A DNA stretch of 64,000 nt from positions 8,516,501 to 8,580,500 of the forward strand of contig CM076944.1 in NCBI GenBank assembly GCA_039566865.1, read 5' to 3'. Below, in pieces: positions 28,706 to 39,711 of this stretch. The notes under the pieces are model-generated. The model ran no database searches. It saw nothing but the letters and a program-made list of their open reading frames with translations, and had not been told where the DNA came from. Both the position numbers and the translations under genes were made by a program. How positions within the stretch are numbered: the first letter of the stretch is position 1; each line of letters starts with the position of its first letter. The DNA comes from Aurelia coerulea (taxonomy: Eukaryota; Cnidaria; Scyphozoa; Semaeostomeae; Ulmaridae).

Positions 28706-30314
28706 GTAAAGTGCGAGTTGCGAGTTGCGAGTTTCGAGTTGCGAGTTGGTGCTAACGGCGAGTTGCGAGTTGCGAGTTAATAGTGAAAAGTGCGAGTTGG
28801 TACATTTAAAATGCGAGTTGCGAGTTCGGTAAAAAAACTTTAGATTTTCCATCTTTTGCAGCTAAAACGACGTAATTTTTTGGAGAGCCTTTGTCAAGAT
28901 CAGGGGAGTTAAAGAAAAATTTTTTAATTCGCAAAGAGCCGCTAATAAAGGTTGAGCTCGGACAATTGGGCCTACAGAGAAGAAAAATTCTTCTCTTTGG
29001 CATTTTTTGAGTTGGTAATACAAATAGGCTGTATGTCCAAAACACTTTTCAACTCATAACTAAAGACTGAAAAGTTTCTTAACTTCGAATTTACATACAC
29101 GTTTTTTTATAAAAACTGGTTCATAAAAGAAAAGGGTACTAGGATTGCGAACAATTTAAGAAACTCTAGTACTATGCTTGAGAATTGCCAAGAAACTTTT
29201 AAAGCCAAATACACGGATGTCATGGGAAATTATCGTTAAGCCTTTCTTTTTTAGTAATATTCATGATAAATCTGTGTTTTGCAAAGTGAACTCTCTTTCT
29301 TGATAAAAAGTGTGCTGTCTGTCAAGAAACGAATACGTGGCCGTGGAAGAAACTACATGCATCTAAAAAATAAGAAACACAGTAAGAAACTTTTAGAACT
29401 AAAAAGCTGAAATTTTCACTTGAAAATAAGAAAAATTTAATTCTGTGGGCTTTCCCAGTTTCTTACGAAAGAAAAAACGTGTATCAGAGCAGGCCTGACT
29501 GAAGGATACGCAAGAAATCATCCTGAAGCTACTTCGAACATGAGTGATATATCACTCCGTCGAAGAAACCTACGAAATTTGAAAAGCAAGAGGGTGTATA
29601 GGGAACTGTTACCAATTCCTTGAAAAGCAAGGGGTTTTGCTAAATAGCACCAGATTTTATTGGAGTGTGATGCCTCTTGAATTTGCCTTTGTTGACGATG
29701 CTTTTGCAAATCGAAAAACACCCTCAGCAGAGCTCAATTTACTTCAATTTCTCTTCTGAGCTCAGCAATTAACATGGACTTGCACAAGTCATCTTGAAGG
29801 GAAAAGACAACGAATTAATGATTCTCCTTTAATTTTCTTTGAAGACGACTAAGTCAAGTCCCCAGTTTACTGCATTACAGTAATAAGTAATAGTAGTGAA
29901 CGACTTGGAGGAATGAAAGTCACAAATTGTAATAAGCCTGCAGCTTCTTATAATTGATTTATCATAAAGAAAATTACAACGGCCTAAAAACGCAAAATCC
30001 ATAAAACAGTTCTAAATTCATTTGCAATCTTCAAAAAAACCCTTTTATTTGGCAAAAAATGCGTTCAGTCAAAAGAGAACAGGCATCTCGTAATTTTAGT
30101 TTCAACTCGCACTTTTGAGTTTCCAACTCGCACTTTTGAGTTTCCAACTCGCAACTTTCGTTCAACTCGCAACTCGCAACTCGCAACTCGCAACTCGCAA
30201 ATTAAGTGCAACTCGCAACTCGTAACTCGCATAATAAGTGCAACTTGCAACTCGCAACTCGCAAAATAAGAGTAACTCGCAACTCGCAACTGCAACTCGC
30301 AACTCGCACTTTAC
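28706..30314. mobile_element. Element with heptamer-array ends (GCGAGTT)n
   Basis: The left edge GTAAAGTGCGAGTTGCGAG opens an array of about eleven GCGAGTT units with spacers to 28,826. The right edge is a larger array of AACTCGC units from about 30,101, closing CGCAACTCGCACTTTAC at 30,314. The edges are exact inverted repeats and the arrays point inward. The 1.3-kb middle holds an ACACGT-TTTTTAT repeat (29,095-29,484) and no transposase. No target duplication was resolved. Confidence 0.7.
29095..29484. repeat. ACACGTTTTTTTAT-ended repeat inside heptamer element
   Basis: It begins ATACACGTTTTTTTATA and ends GAAAAAACGTGTAT, inverted ends of about 14 bp. The interior has repeated AAGAAACT-type blocks like the dispersed TTATAAGAAAC repeat. 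Confidence 0.5.
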
Positions 30315-30714
30315 CATATCACAGCTGCAGCCTGCAATCTACATTTATTTGCTTGATTGTAACAGATCAGATACACTAAAACACCAAAATATCCCCTGGT
30401 ATCTTGAAATGACTTTAAAAATTTGATTTTCAAAATAGAAATGGTTCCTCCACTAACGAGAACTAGCCTAGGGTAACGAAATAAACCTAACGGTTTCTTT
30501 CTTAGAGAGACAGAAAGCCAAGCAACAAATGAAGCGGAATCCTTTCAGACTCTCACTCTTGCATTGTTATGCCCAGGCTGCACACTTGCTAACCATATAG
30601 ATATGGAAATGATGCTGCTACCAGTGGAATATTCGAAATACACACAGTAGAGACCAATAGTCACTACAATACACACAATAGTCAATCTGATTTAAAAGTA
30701 ACAATGTGCCATAG
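30315..30714. other. No gene seen
   Basis: Short AT-rich stretch between the heptamer element and the transposase remnant. It may be the 3' UTR of the piggyBac-like element. Confidence 0.3.
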
Positions 30715-32513
30715 TCATACAATCATACAGTCATGTCCAATCCTCCTGAGACTGACTACTGGGCACGTCGTACTGGGCTGGGCATGTATGTGAAACTCAT
30801 TCCAGCCAGCCGTCCCTCTTTGTCTGTGGGGAACATTTGGACAGTGGTTCCCCAGACATTTAAAAGCAGTCTCGTTCTTGCAAACTCGACACCTTAATCG
30901 CCGATCTTCACTGAATGTTTCATCCTCTGCAATTCTTCCCAGCTCATGGCTTCCTTTGTGTGGTGACATTATCGCTGAACTCAAGAGTCGCCGATGCTTG
31001 GTTGGCTAGTATGATGGATAATGGAGAATTTCCATTCTCCAATTGGTTTTTCTTAATATCGCATACCACTGCCGAATGATAGCAAATCGGGATTTACAAT
31101 GAGTAACATTTCTGGCATTTCCCTCACTTTCTCTATTTTTCTACAACGTGTGGCCGTTCATCAAGACGTACATTTCGCAATTGTCAAAAACTCTACTTTG
31201 CTTACGCACACTTCTACATTCGGTGCTATAATACAAGAGCTGCTGATTGCACCTGTCGACCCATCCATTAATTTCCCGATACAGCTCAGCAACTTTTTGT
31301 AGATAGATGGATCGTATGTTGCTCTGCCCCGTCATTTACCTTCATTGAACTCCAATGCTCCCTTCCTGATTTGACGCCGTTGTCTAAGAAAATGGCATTG
31401 TTGTTGTCTTATGGTGAATGATTCGTGATGAAGGGTTTTGAAAACCATCTAGCTAAACCCAGCATAGCCTCCAAATCTTTTCTTTTGTCCGAAGTTCCCC
31501 TGGGACGCTGACTCATCCTCTGATCAGATTGCGTTTTCTCCTAAAATTGACCAATCAGGTGCCGTCATTTCATTACTTCCGCGTTTCGCAGCTAGATTTA
31601 GGCCATTTTGGGTACCCCCCAATAAAAAAATATTGCACGCTCGAATAAATCGAATTTTTTGAAAATTTCAACGGGAAAAGGGTGCTTATACATAGGACCA
31701 CAAGTGTTCATGTAACCCCCTTGCCATCATCTAAGATCGAAAAATTACGGTGATTTGAATGTTTGTCTTTGGTATTTTTTCAGACAGGTAGAGGCATCCT
31801 GCTCGTCCTCCCCCCAAAAATTAGTTTTTTAGCAAAATTATCAAAAATATAGATATTTCCATGAATAATTCTTCCGAAATTTCCAAAATTTCGCTTTACT
31901 TCGCCTTGACTTGCGAATTTGCAACACCTCCAAAATCTGTCATTCTTCCCTGTATGGTAACTTATGCCTCTCTCTGGTCTGGAGCCAACATAACAGGAAA
32001 AGGCGGGAAAATTTATCTTTAACGGTGGCGGTGTCGTCATGTTTTTGTTGGTAAAATCATTTATCGTCTCAAATGTTTCTTCACAAATCTATAAGAAAAT
32101 TGTCGATTACCTTTGAAGTTGAAACAATGTATCGAAAAAACTGCCAATATTTCTAATTCCTGCGCTTGGGATGGAGTGTGAGTGAAACCAAACTGACAGC
32201 ATTGCAAACAATTCTCAAAGAAGACGACGGCATTGCACCAGGAGCGATCAAGATCACGATGAAGTAAGTTTTCCTTCTAATTTGTCTTGCAGTGAGCGCA
32301 TTTCAAATTTTTACATTCTTATCAAAAGACGATGTTGACAACGATTTCCGCTCAATTTTTACAAGAAAGAAGCCGCCTGTGCTGTGTGAAATTGTAAAAT
32401 TCAATTTTGTAAACAGTTAAGAAATCTAGGAGAAACTTTTACTCCGGGAAGGACTGGGGTCAAACTAAACAACTCAGAGATCAGTTTATTGTAAAGTTAG
32501 TGCACGAGTTTAT

Positions 32514-32576
32514 TAGCCTGCGTGCTGACTCAACTCCTCGAGAAACTTTCGAGGAGTTGAGTCTGCACGCAGGCTA
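32514..32576. mobile_element. Hairpin element TAGCCTGCGTG, copy 3 (63 bp)
   Basis: TAGCCTGCGTGCTGACTCAA pairs with its right-hand complement, and the inner CTCCTCGAG/CTTTCGAGGAG part is self-complementary but unlike the inner parts of copies 1 and 2. The flanks GAGTTTAT and GAGTTTAC are an 8-bp duplication with one change. Confidence 0.8.
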
Positions 32577-32589
32577 GAGTTTACCAGAA

Positions 32590-33290
32590 AATAACAATTT
32601 GGGCCAGTAGTGAAAGTAATAAATGTTTCTCAAGATTATCAGATTTGGGTGGCTACTCAAAGTTTTCCTGTGCCCCCGTGAACATTTCAAAACAAAGGTT
32701 TTTGAAGCCTTTCCAATGTTTAGACATACACATAAACAATCTTCATGTTTACTACTTGTGCCCCGTGAGCATTTCGAGACAATATTTTTGAAGCCTTTCC
32801 AATGTTTACATTTTTCTCAAGTACCTTCCGAGCCCCTTCCGAGCAACATGATACCAAGTGAAAATAAAGTAAAAATATCCCAAGGATTTCCTCTATCATA
32901 ATAAATAGTTTATTAACCTATACTTTCCCTGTACACGTATTTTTCTACAAGAAAGGGTAAAAAACTCGACTCTCAGATCGCCAAAAAATTGCGAAACTCC
33001 AGCACTGGGAAAATAAAACTTAAGAAACCATTTATCTTTATAAAGATTAAGGAAATCCTTGACATATTTTTATTTGATTTTCAGTTGTTTCCTGTAATAC
33101 TTAGCATCGAAAAGGCTTCAAAAACCTTGTTTTGAAATGTTCACGAGGGCACAAGTAAGGAACATGAAGACTGTTATGGAAACTCTAACAAACTCAGAGT
33201 ACTGAAATTCTTTTAAGGAGCTTTCAGTAATGACCCAATTCTTAGTTTCTTATAAAAAAGTATGTATGCTGGAGTTTCTTAATATTTGGC
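32590..33290. repeat. Two head-to-head copies of the TTATAAGAAAC-type repeat
   Basis: 32,590-32,935 runs in the same sense as 16,625-16,970, and 32,930-33,290 runs in reverse. Both share GTTCACGAGGGCAC or its complement and the CCAATGTTTAGACAT block. They meet at TACACGTATTTTTCTACAAG. They fill most of the loop of the foldback element. Confidence 0.65.
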
Positions 33291-35313
33291 GATCTGATGG
33301 CTGCGTTTCTTAAAAGCAGCTTCTTACAAAAATAATACATGTGATTGTTGTCTGTAAAATTTATTTTGTTTTTACAACTCCAACAAACCTTTTGATACAG
33401 AGGTAGACTTTTGATTTTAGTTGGCAAAATTCTTGTATATTCTCTCTTGTCGAGACATATCATCAGGCAGTCAATGCAAACAATTTGTTCATGGTGTCTT
33501 TCTTTCAATAATGTGAATGCTTTGGAGGAGAAGATGTTGCAAAGTCCAAAACGCTCTTTCAGAGTTAATAAACATGTTGTCGAGCTCTTCCAGTCAGCAT
33601 GCATTGCATTTAAACGAAATTAATCTTTTCCTTTCCCCATTTTTGAAGAAACATTTGAGACGAAAAATTATTTTACCAACAAAAACATGACGACACCGCC
33701 ACCGTTAAAGATAAATTTTCCCGCCTTTTCCTGTTATGTTGGCTCCAGACCAGAGAGAGGCATAAGTTACCATACAGGGAAGAATGACAGATTTTGGAGG
33801 TGTCGCAAATTCGCAAGTCATGGCGAAGTAAAGCGAAATTTTGGAAATTTCGGAAGAATTATTCATGGAAATATCTATATTTTTGATGATTTTGCTAAAA
33901 AACTAATTTTTGGGGGGAGGGCGAGCAGGATGCCGCTACCTGTCTGAAAAAATACCAAAGACAAACATTCAAATCACCGTAATTTTTCGATCTTAGATGA
34001 TGGCAAGGGGGTTACATGAACACTTGTGGTCCTATGTATAAGCACCCTTTTCCCGTTGAAATTTTCAAAAAATTCGATTTATTCGAGCGTGCAATATTTT
34101 TTTATTGGGGGGTACCCAAAATGGCCTAAATCTAGCTGCGAAACGCGGAAGTAATGAAATGACGGCACCTGATTGGTCAATTTTAGGAGAAAACGCAATC
34201 TGATCAGAGGATGAGTCAGCGTCCCAGGGGAACTTCGGACAAAAGACAAGATTTGGAGGCTATGCTGCTAAACCCTTAAAGGTGCCAACGTTGTTCTTAT
34301 GGCTGAGTGGGAGATAGGCCGTGTTGCCCTGTTGCGTGGCAATGATCTTGGTTCTCCGTTGGCTGCATTGGGTTCGCGCATCACCAAGAAGACGCAGTGT
34401 TGGGAAACCGCTATCTATAACTGCCAACCTTCCTGACTCTTTAAGATCATCCAATAATTGACCCACATTGTCATCGTTTTTCCTTTCCCTGTGTTGAGGT
34501 ATGTTTTCTTCCCCACATTAACCACATGATGATAGATAAAATTGCCACCCTGTCTTCCTTTGTCGGCTATTTTACAAACAGCCAATCCCATTTGAATAAG
34601 CTTGTCGGGATTTCTCATCTTGTAAATATTTCTTTTGCTTTTGCTTCTTACTCGACCTTCATCAATGCAAAGTTTCCATCCAAGAGATCAGAAATACCTT
34701 GCTCTCTCCCTATGGTACAAAGCACCACTAATGATATTCTGCAAGGGATGGTAATCTTGTGATGCTTTGCTGGGAAGAATGCTTTACCCAACAACTCGAA
34801 AGTGCTTGATCATTATTCGAAAGACTTCAAGCGTCATCGTCTTTTTAACCCCAGGCTGGCTCTTCAATGAGTCTTGGCTCCACGCCCATTTCATTTTTGA
34901 GGCAACTTGAGCAATTTCAAATGCCATCGTACGGCGAAGAACCCACGAATAAACCAGATGCCCTTTTCATCTCTGCTAATATTGCCGATCTTTGATAAGA
35001 AATTTGGATCTGCCTGGTCATGCACATTTGTAACATCAATACCTGTAAGGATGAACTCTTTGTCTATAATACTTTCAAGGATATCACTTGGTTTCATGTC
35101 CTGTTCAAATTCCATCGTGGGGTAGCCAAACTCAGAAAGGTTGTCATCAGGGGACACCATATCATCGTCAAAGTTCTCATCCTTTGTTATGAACCAATGG
35201 CAGCAAACTTCTGCATCATCATCGCTATCAAATTCTTCAGGATTATACTCCATATTTCCTTCCTCTTCTAAATCAACACTATCAGAAAAGTAAATCAGTT
35301 TCTCCCTGCACAT

Positions 35314-36054
35314 ATTTTGTCAACCGTTAAACAAAATTCCAAATTCCTCCTCCATACAGTAGTATCATTATCATAATGTATTCAAACAAAGAGCACAATG
35401 GGAAGGAGCTAATTAAAAGCAATTTATTTAGATGTAAGATTTGTCTTAAAAAGTTCCAAACATGAGGTCGGTACTCCAAGACACCATGTCGGTAGTACAA
35501 GTGGAAAGAAACTTCCTAAAAATCTAAAGATTCTTGTATGGTAGCATGGCATCGTTGTTGCTAGTTATGTAGCTTTGGTACAAGCGTTGGGAAGTGCTGC
35601 AGAGGACAAAACATCCAGTGAAGGTCGGCAACTAAGGTGTCGAGTATGCCAGCAAATACTTCATTTAAATGTTTGAGCCCTGGTGTCCACAAACAAAAAT
35701 GACTGCTGGAATCGCCATCATGTCTGACCAGTTGTTGGTTTCAAGATGACTAAACAAGTTGCCATGCTTGCCAAGGACATTAACTTTATTTCCAAGCTCG
35801 TTCTTTCGTTCTAGCTTGCATGTGTTAACAACAAATCCTGTTCACTACTAACAAAGACAGTCACCCAGGCTGACTAATGGCTTGTAACCTTTTGCATAAG
35901 TTTAATCGAATATTCAACAATCTGCATTATTTTCAATAGCTATCACATTCGAAAAAGAAAGTAGACCCGAAGGTCTCTTTTGAAGAGCAATACACCATCA
36001 GGTCTACTTTATTAAGATTATTTTTCGTTCGTTGAACAGCTATTTCCTCCTTTG
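35314..36054. other. No gene seen
   Basis: Probably the 5' UTR or flank of the piggyBac-like element. No frame or repeat was recognised. Confidence 0.3.
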
Positions 36055-36843
36055 AATTTTTGGTCATTTGTGTCACTTTGTGTGCCATTTGGACGACTTT
36101 GGTGAACATATTTTCGAAATCTTTATTCATATTCGTAATCAGCATGCTTGAAATAGGCCCTTTACTAATTTTGAGATAATTCTACGCAAGCTAAATTTTT
36201 GGTCATTTGTGCCACTTTGTGTGCCATTTGGACCACTTTGGTGACAACATTTTCAAAATCTTTATTCATATTCGTAATCAGCATGCTTGAAATAGGCTCG
36301 TTACTAATTTTGAGATAATTCTACGCAAGTTGAATTTTTGGTCATTTGTGCCACTTTGTGTCCCATTTGGACCACTTTGGTGACAACACTTTCAATTACT
36401 TTATTCATATTCGTAATCAGCATGCTTGAAATAGGCTTTTTACTAATTTTGAGATAATTCTATCCAAATTAAATTTTGGTCATTTGTGCCACTTTGTGTG
36501 CCATTTGGACCACTTTGATGACATTATTTTCAAAATCTTTATTCATATTCGTAATCAGCATGCTTGAAATAGGCTCGTTACTAATTTTGAGATAATTCTA
36601 CGCAAGTTGAATTTTTGGTCATTTGTGCCACTTTGTGTCCCATTTGGACCACTTTGGTGACACCACTTTCAATTACTTTATTCATATTCGTAATCAGCAT
36701 GCTTGAAATAGGCTTTTTACTAATTTTGAGATAATTCTATCCAAATTAAATTTTGGTCATTTGTGCCACTTTGTGTGCCATTTGGACCACTTTGATGACA
36801 ATATTTTCAAAATCTTTGTTCATATTCATAATCAGCATGTTTG
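36055..36843 (-). repeat. 139-bp satellite array, right (inverted)
   Basis: Same satellite as 27,497-28,235 in the opposite orientation. The landmark GGACCACTTT (or a variant) occurs at 36,091, 36,230, 36,369, 36,507, 36,646 and 36,784. The units at 36,369/36,507 and 36,646/36,784 form near-identical dimers of 277 bp, a small higher-order repeat. Confidence 0.9.
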
Positions 36844-37839
36844 ATCATGGGTAGTTAGACACTGCTGGTGTGCTTCTATGGAGAAGAGCTGGATAATATG
36901 TATCTGCGGGGGACATTTTTTATAGTACTGCGGAGGAGATATCTGCGGGGGAAATTTTTTATTAATATTTTCGTCCTTTCGATATCTAGCCTCACTACAT
37001 AAGGACCCTCAACTTACGCTCATCTAATTGAAGTGAATTAATGTTGTTGTTGTCGCTCCAGTCAAGGGCCTTATGGACTAACTCTTCTCAAAACGGCAAA
37101 AAAATTCTCGCCAGGAACAAATTTGTTCCTGGACCAATCAGGATGCAAGACTTGAAATAACTTGATGGGATTGGCTGATTCTTCTTCAATTTAAACTTCC
37201 CGCCAAAGGCAAACAAACGAATTCGAACAACGCGTTCGACTGAACTGCTCCAACGATCAAAATCTCAAAGTAGCGAACGAATTTACGAGATCTTTTGCGT
37301 CCCCAAACAACCAAAATATCACTTATGGGTAGGATTTTTTTGCTTTAATAGCTCGAAGAAACATTCATCTAAGTACTGATAGCTTGTTTTGCAGTGTAGC
37401 ACTTCAGGAAAACCACTTTTTGTGGTGATTTAGGGTCGGTGGTTTCAAGAAAAAATAGCAGGTGATTTAGGCCATGTCCGTTTCTGGAAGCGTAAGTCCA
37501 TGAGTCGTAGTTATAGCGTCCATCAGCCTATCAATAGCTATAATCCGTGCAACAAGGTGGCAGTGGAATATCAATGATATGATATTGTTATGAGCAGCCA
37601 TTTTGTCAGGAAAGAGCAAAGAGATGTGCAAAGCTGTTGTTTACTTGACTCGCCCAACGGCCTACCCAATATCGCAGTGACAAAGTCCAAGCAATACGTT
37701 CACGTTGTTATCCTTCACGGGTCTGGCTTTATCTCATAAATAACACTTTCATTACTGGAACTGCGGTTGCAGATCACTACTGGTGTATATAGAATGAAAG
37801 TAAAGCAGTAACTGGCATTTGAATATTTTATGAAAGTGC
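36844..37839. other. No gene seen
   Basis: ATCTGCGGGGGA is repeated twice near 36,900-36,960. Otherwise this is ordinary AT-rich sequence. Confidence 0.35.
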
Positions 37840-39278
37840 CTACACTCTTTTTTTTTATAAGAATATTGTTTATAAGAATATTCAGGCTCAGAATCATCCA
37901 AATTTTAAGAATATTATAAGAATATTGCTCAGCCTCAACTCGCATATTTGTGTCTCAATTTCCAGCAGTTTCCTGTTTTGTGATGTTCATAACATTCTTA
38001 TTGTTACAATTGCTTAAGCTTTTCTTTCGTTCGACCATTTCTTCATAATGATATGACAATTCTTTGAACACTGTTCCCCTGAAACCATGTAAGATTTGAA
38101 AAAATAAGAATACTCTAAGAATATGCTAAGGCTCAAAACGAAAAATTTCTTAAGAATATTGAGGCTGGAAAAAATTTATACACTTACCTCACATAAGTAT
38201 TGCACCACCTTACCCAAAATGGCGCCCAAAAGTGTCGTTCAGCTCAATCTACAAAATTTGCATAACAAAAGCAGCAGCATTTAAGGGTTTCTCTACCGGG
38301 TGTTTTGGCAAGAAAATAATAGTTAATTCGTATGCTTTTCATTCATTAATAAATGAAACGTTGGTTTTGTTGGTTTCTTTGACAAATTAGCAAAAACGTT
38401 CGGACAACACTGAACAAGATTTTGGCAGCATAACTGGAGGAGTAGGCCAAAACAAAATGAGAAACGGATAGATATCTGGGGGCAAAGACAACAACATTTT
38501 AGTGTTTTCAAATTTGGATTCTACAAACTTTATCGCTGTGACAAAAGTTTTCCGTGAGGAATGCCAGAAGGATAAACACAAAGGGAAAACGGAAAGAAAC
38601 CATTCCAAGGTAAGAATATCCTTGATATTACTTTTATCACATTAACATTAATTTTGCTTCCTGGAAAACGCAAGTGATTGACGCTTAAATATATGGATTT
38701 TGATGTGCTTAAACAATCCGCTTATTTTAATTTAGTTTTAAAGTAATTTTGAAATTTAACAAGTGACTGGAGCATGTTTTTTTAACGTGACTCCTTCTTA
38801 GAGAAATTAAAGTTCAGTTACATTGAATGACAGCCTTGTTACTAATTTGAAATTTCTTCTTTTATCACATTCAAAGTGGAAAACTTTTATCATGGCGATA
38901 AAGTTTGTAGAATCCAAATTTGAAAACACTAAGACTTTGTTGTCTTTGCCCCCAGCTTTCTATCCGTTTCTCGTTTTGTTTTGGCCTACTCCTCCAGCTA
39001 TGCTGCCAAAATCTTGTTCAGGGTTGTCCGAATGTTTTTGCTAATTTATCAAAAAAGCCAACAAACCAACGTTTCATTCATTAATGAATGAAAAGCATAC
39101 GAATTAACAATTATTTTCCGACCAAAATACCTGGTAGAGAAACCCTTAAATGCTGATGCTTTTATTATGTAAGTTTTTTTGATTTGGTTGAAAAACACTT
39201 TTGGCCGCCATTTTGTGTTAGGTGGTGCAATACTTATGTGAGGTAAGTGTAGTATTCTTATAAAAAAAAAGAGTGTAG
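37840..39278. mobile_element. 1.44-kb palindromic element, TIR CTACACTCTTTTTTTTTATA
   Basis: Its ends are inverted repeats of about 26 bp. Deeper arms (about 38,170-38,555 and 38,870-39,255) are also complementary; the left arm carries an extra ~300 bp rich in TAAGAATATT motifs. Each arm has a frame of about 73 codons ending in LPKSCS, then a Leu/Ser-rich end and FC (38,387-38,608 minus; 38,823-39,044 plus), probably by symmetry rather than selection. No target duplication was found. Confidence 0.65.
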
Positions 39279-39711
39279 TGTATAAGGCAGGCATGAAAAG
39301 CTGTCATCGAATCCAGCTCGTCAATCCAGCGTCAGGCATGGCGCCAAATTAGTAGCAACGAGAAGCAAATGCCTGCCCGGGCGAGGCTTCCTTCAGATTC
39401 ACAAACTTCTGCATCTCAACCGATTATCGTATCCCAGTAATGAGCTTTAACTAGCTGTTAACGCAGTTAAGTAAGTGCTGCTCATAGCGTTAGTCAAAAT
39501 AACATTCCGCAGATTGTTAAAAGAATAAATGTCAGAGCGGACGTTTTGGAGCATGTGTTTGAAACCAAGGTAAATTGCAGCTGTTTGAAGTACAACAATT
39601 AAAACAACTACGAGAACTGTTTGTAAATTTCAAGACTGCATTACACGACTATAATACTAGCTAAAACGTAATTTGATATTAATCTCAATTCAAGTCTTCA
39701 ATTGCAATTTT
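39279..39711. other. No gene seen
   Basis: Flank between the palindromic element and the LINE. Nothing recognised. Confidence 0.3.

Larger units (their letters stand above)
31460..34266. mobile_element. 2.8-kb foldback (MULE-like) element, 9-bp TSD
   Basis: The arms of about 630 bp (31,460-32,092 and 33,637-34,266) start AGCATAGCCTCCAAATCTT and are nearly identical; over one 261-nt stretch I count five differences. The perfect 9-bp duplication GCTAAACCC lies at 31,451-31,459 and 34,267-34,275. The loop of about 1.5 kb holds a hairpin element (32,514) and two head-to-head dispersed repeats. No transposase is recognisable. Very long TIRs with a 9-bp duplication are characteristic of MULEs. Confidence 0.85.
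30715..35313 (-). pseudogene. piggyBac-like (DDE_Tnp_1_7) transposase, split and decayed
   Basis: Fragments follow piggyBac order on the minus strand. First comes an acidic N terminus (NPEEFDSDDDAE, 34,891-35,313). Then LCIDEGRVRSKSKRNIYKMR with KLIQMGLAVCKIADKG and VGKKTYLNTGKGKT, then RLAVIDSGFPTLRLLGDA with KIIATQQGNTAYLP (34,260-34,620). Then YREINGWVDRCNQQLLYY with RKQSRVFDNCEMYVLM (31,141-31,335), and last a Cys-rich tail RLRCRVCKNETAFKC (30,715-30,984). It is interrupted by the foldback element at 31,460-34,266; removing that element and one TSD copy restores the reading GLARWFSKPF. Several other stops and shifts make it inactive. Confidence 0.7.

Noticed and set aside
30065..30295. 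76-codon minus-strand frame
   Set aside because: It is the translation of the GCGAGTT heptamer array.
31780..33947. 86-codon frame in both arms of the 2.8-kb foldback as a gene
   Set aside because: Arm differences within it are four non-synonymous and one synonymous, which gives no sign of selection.
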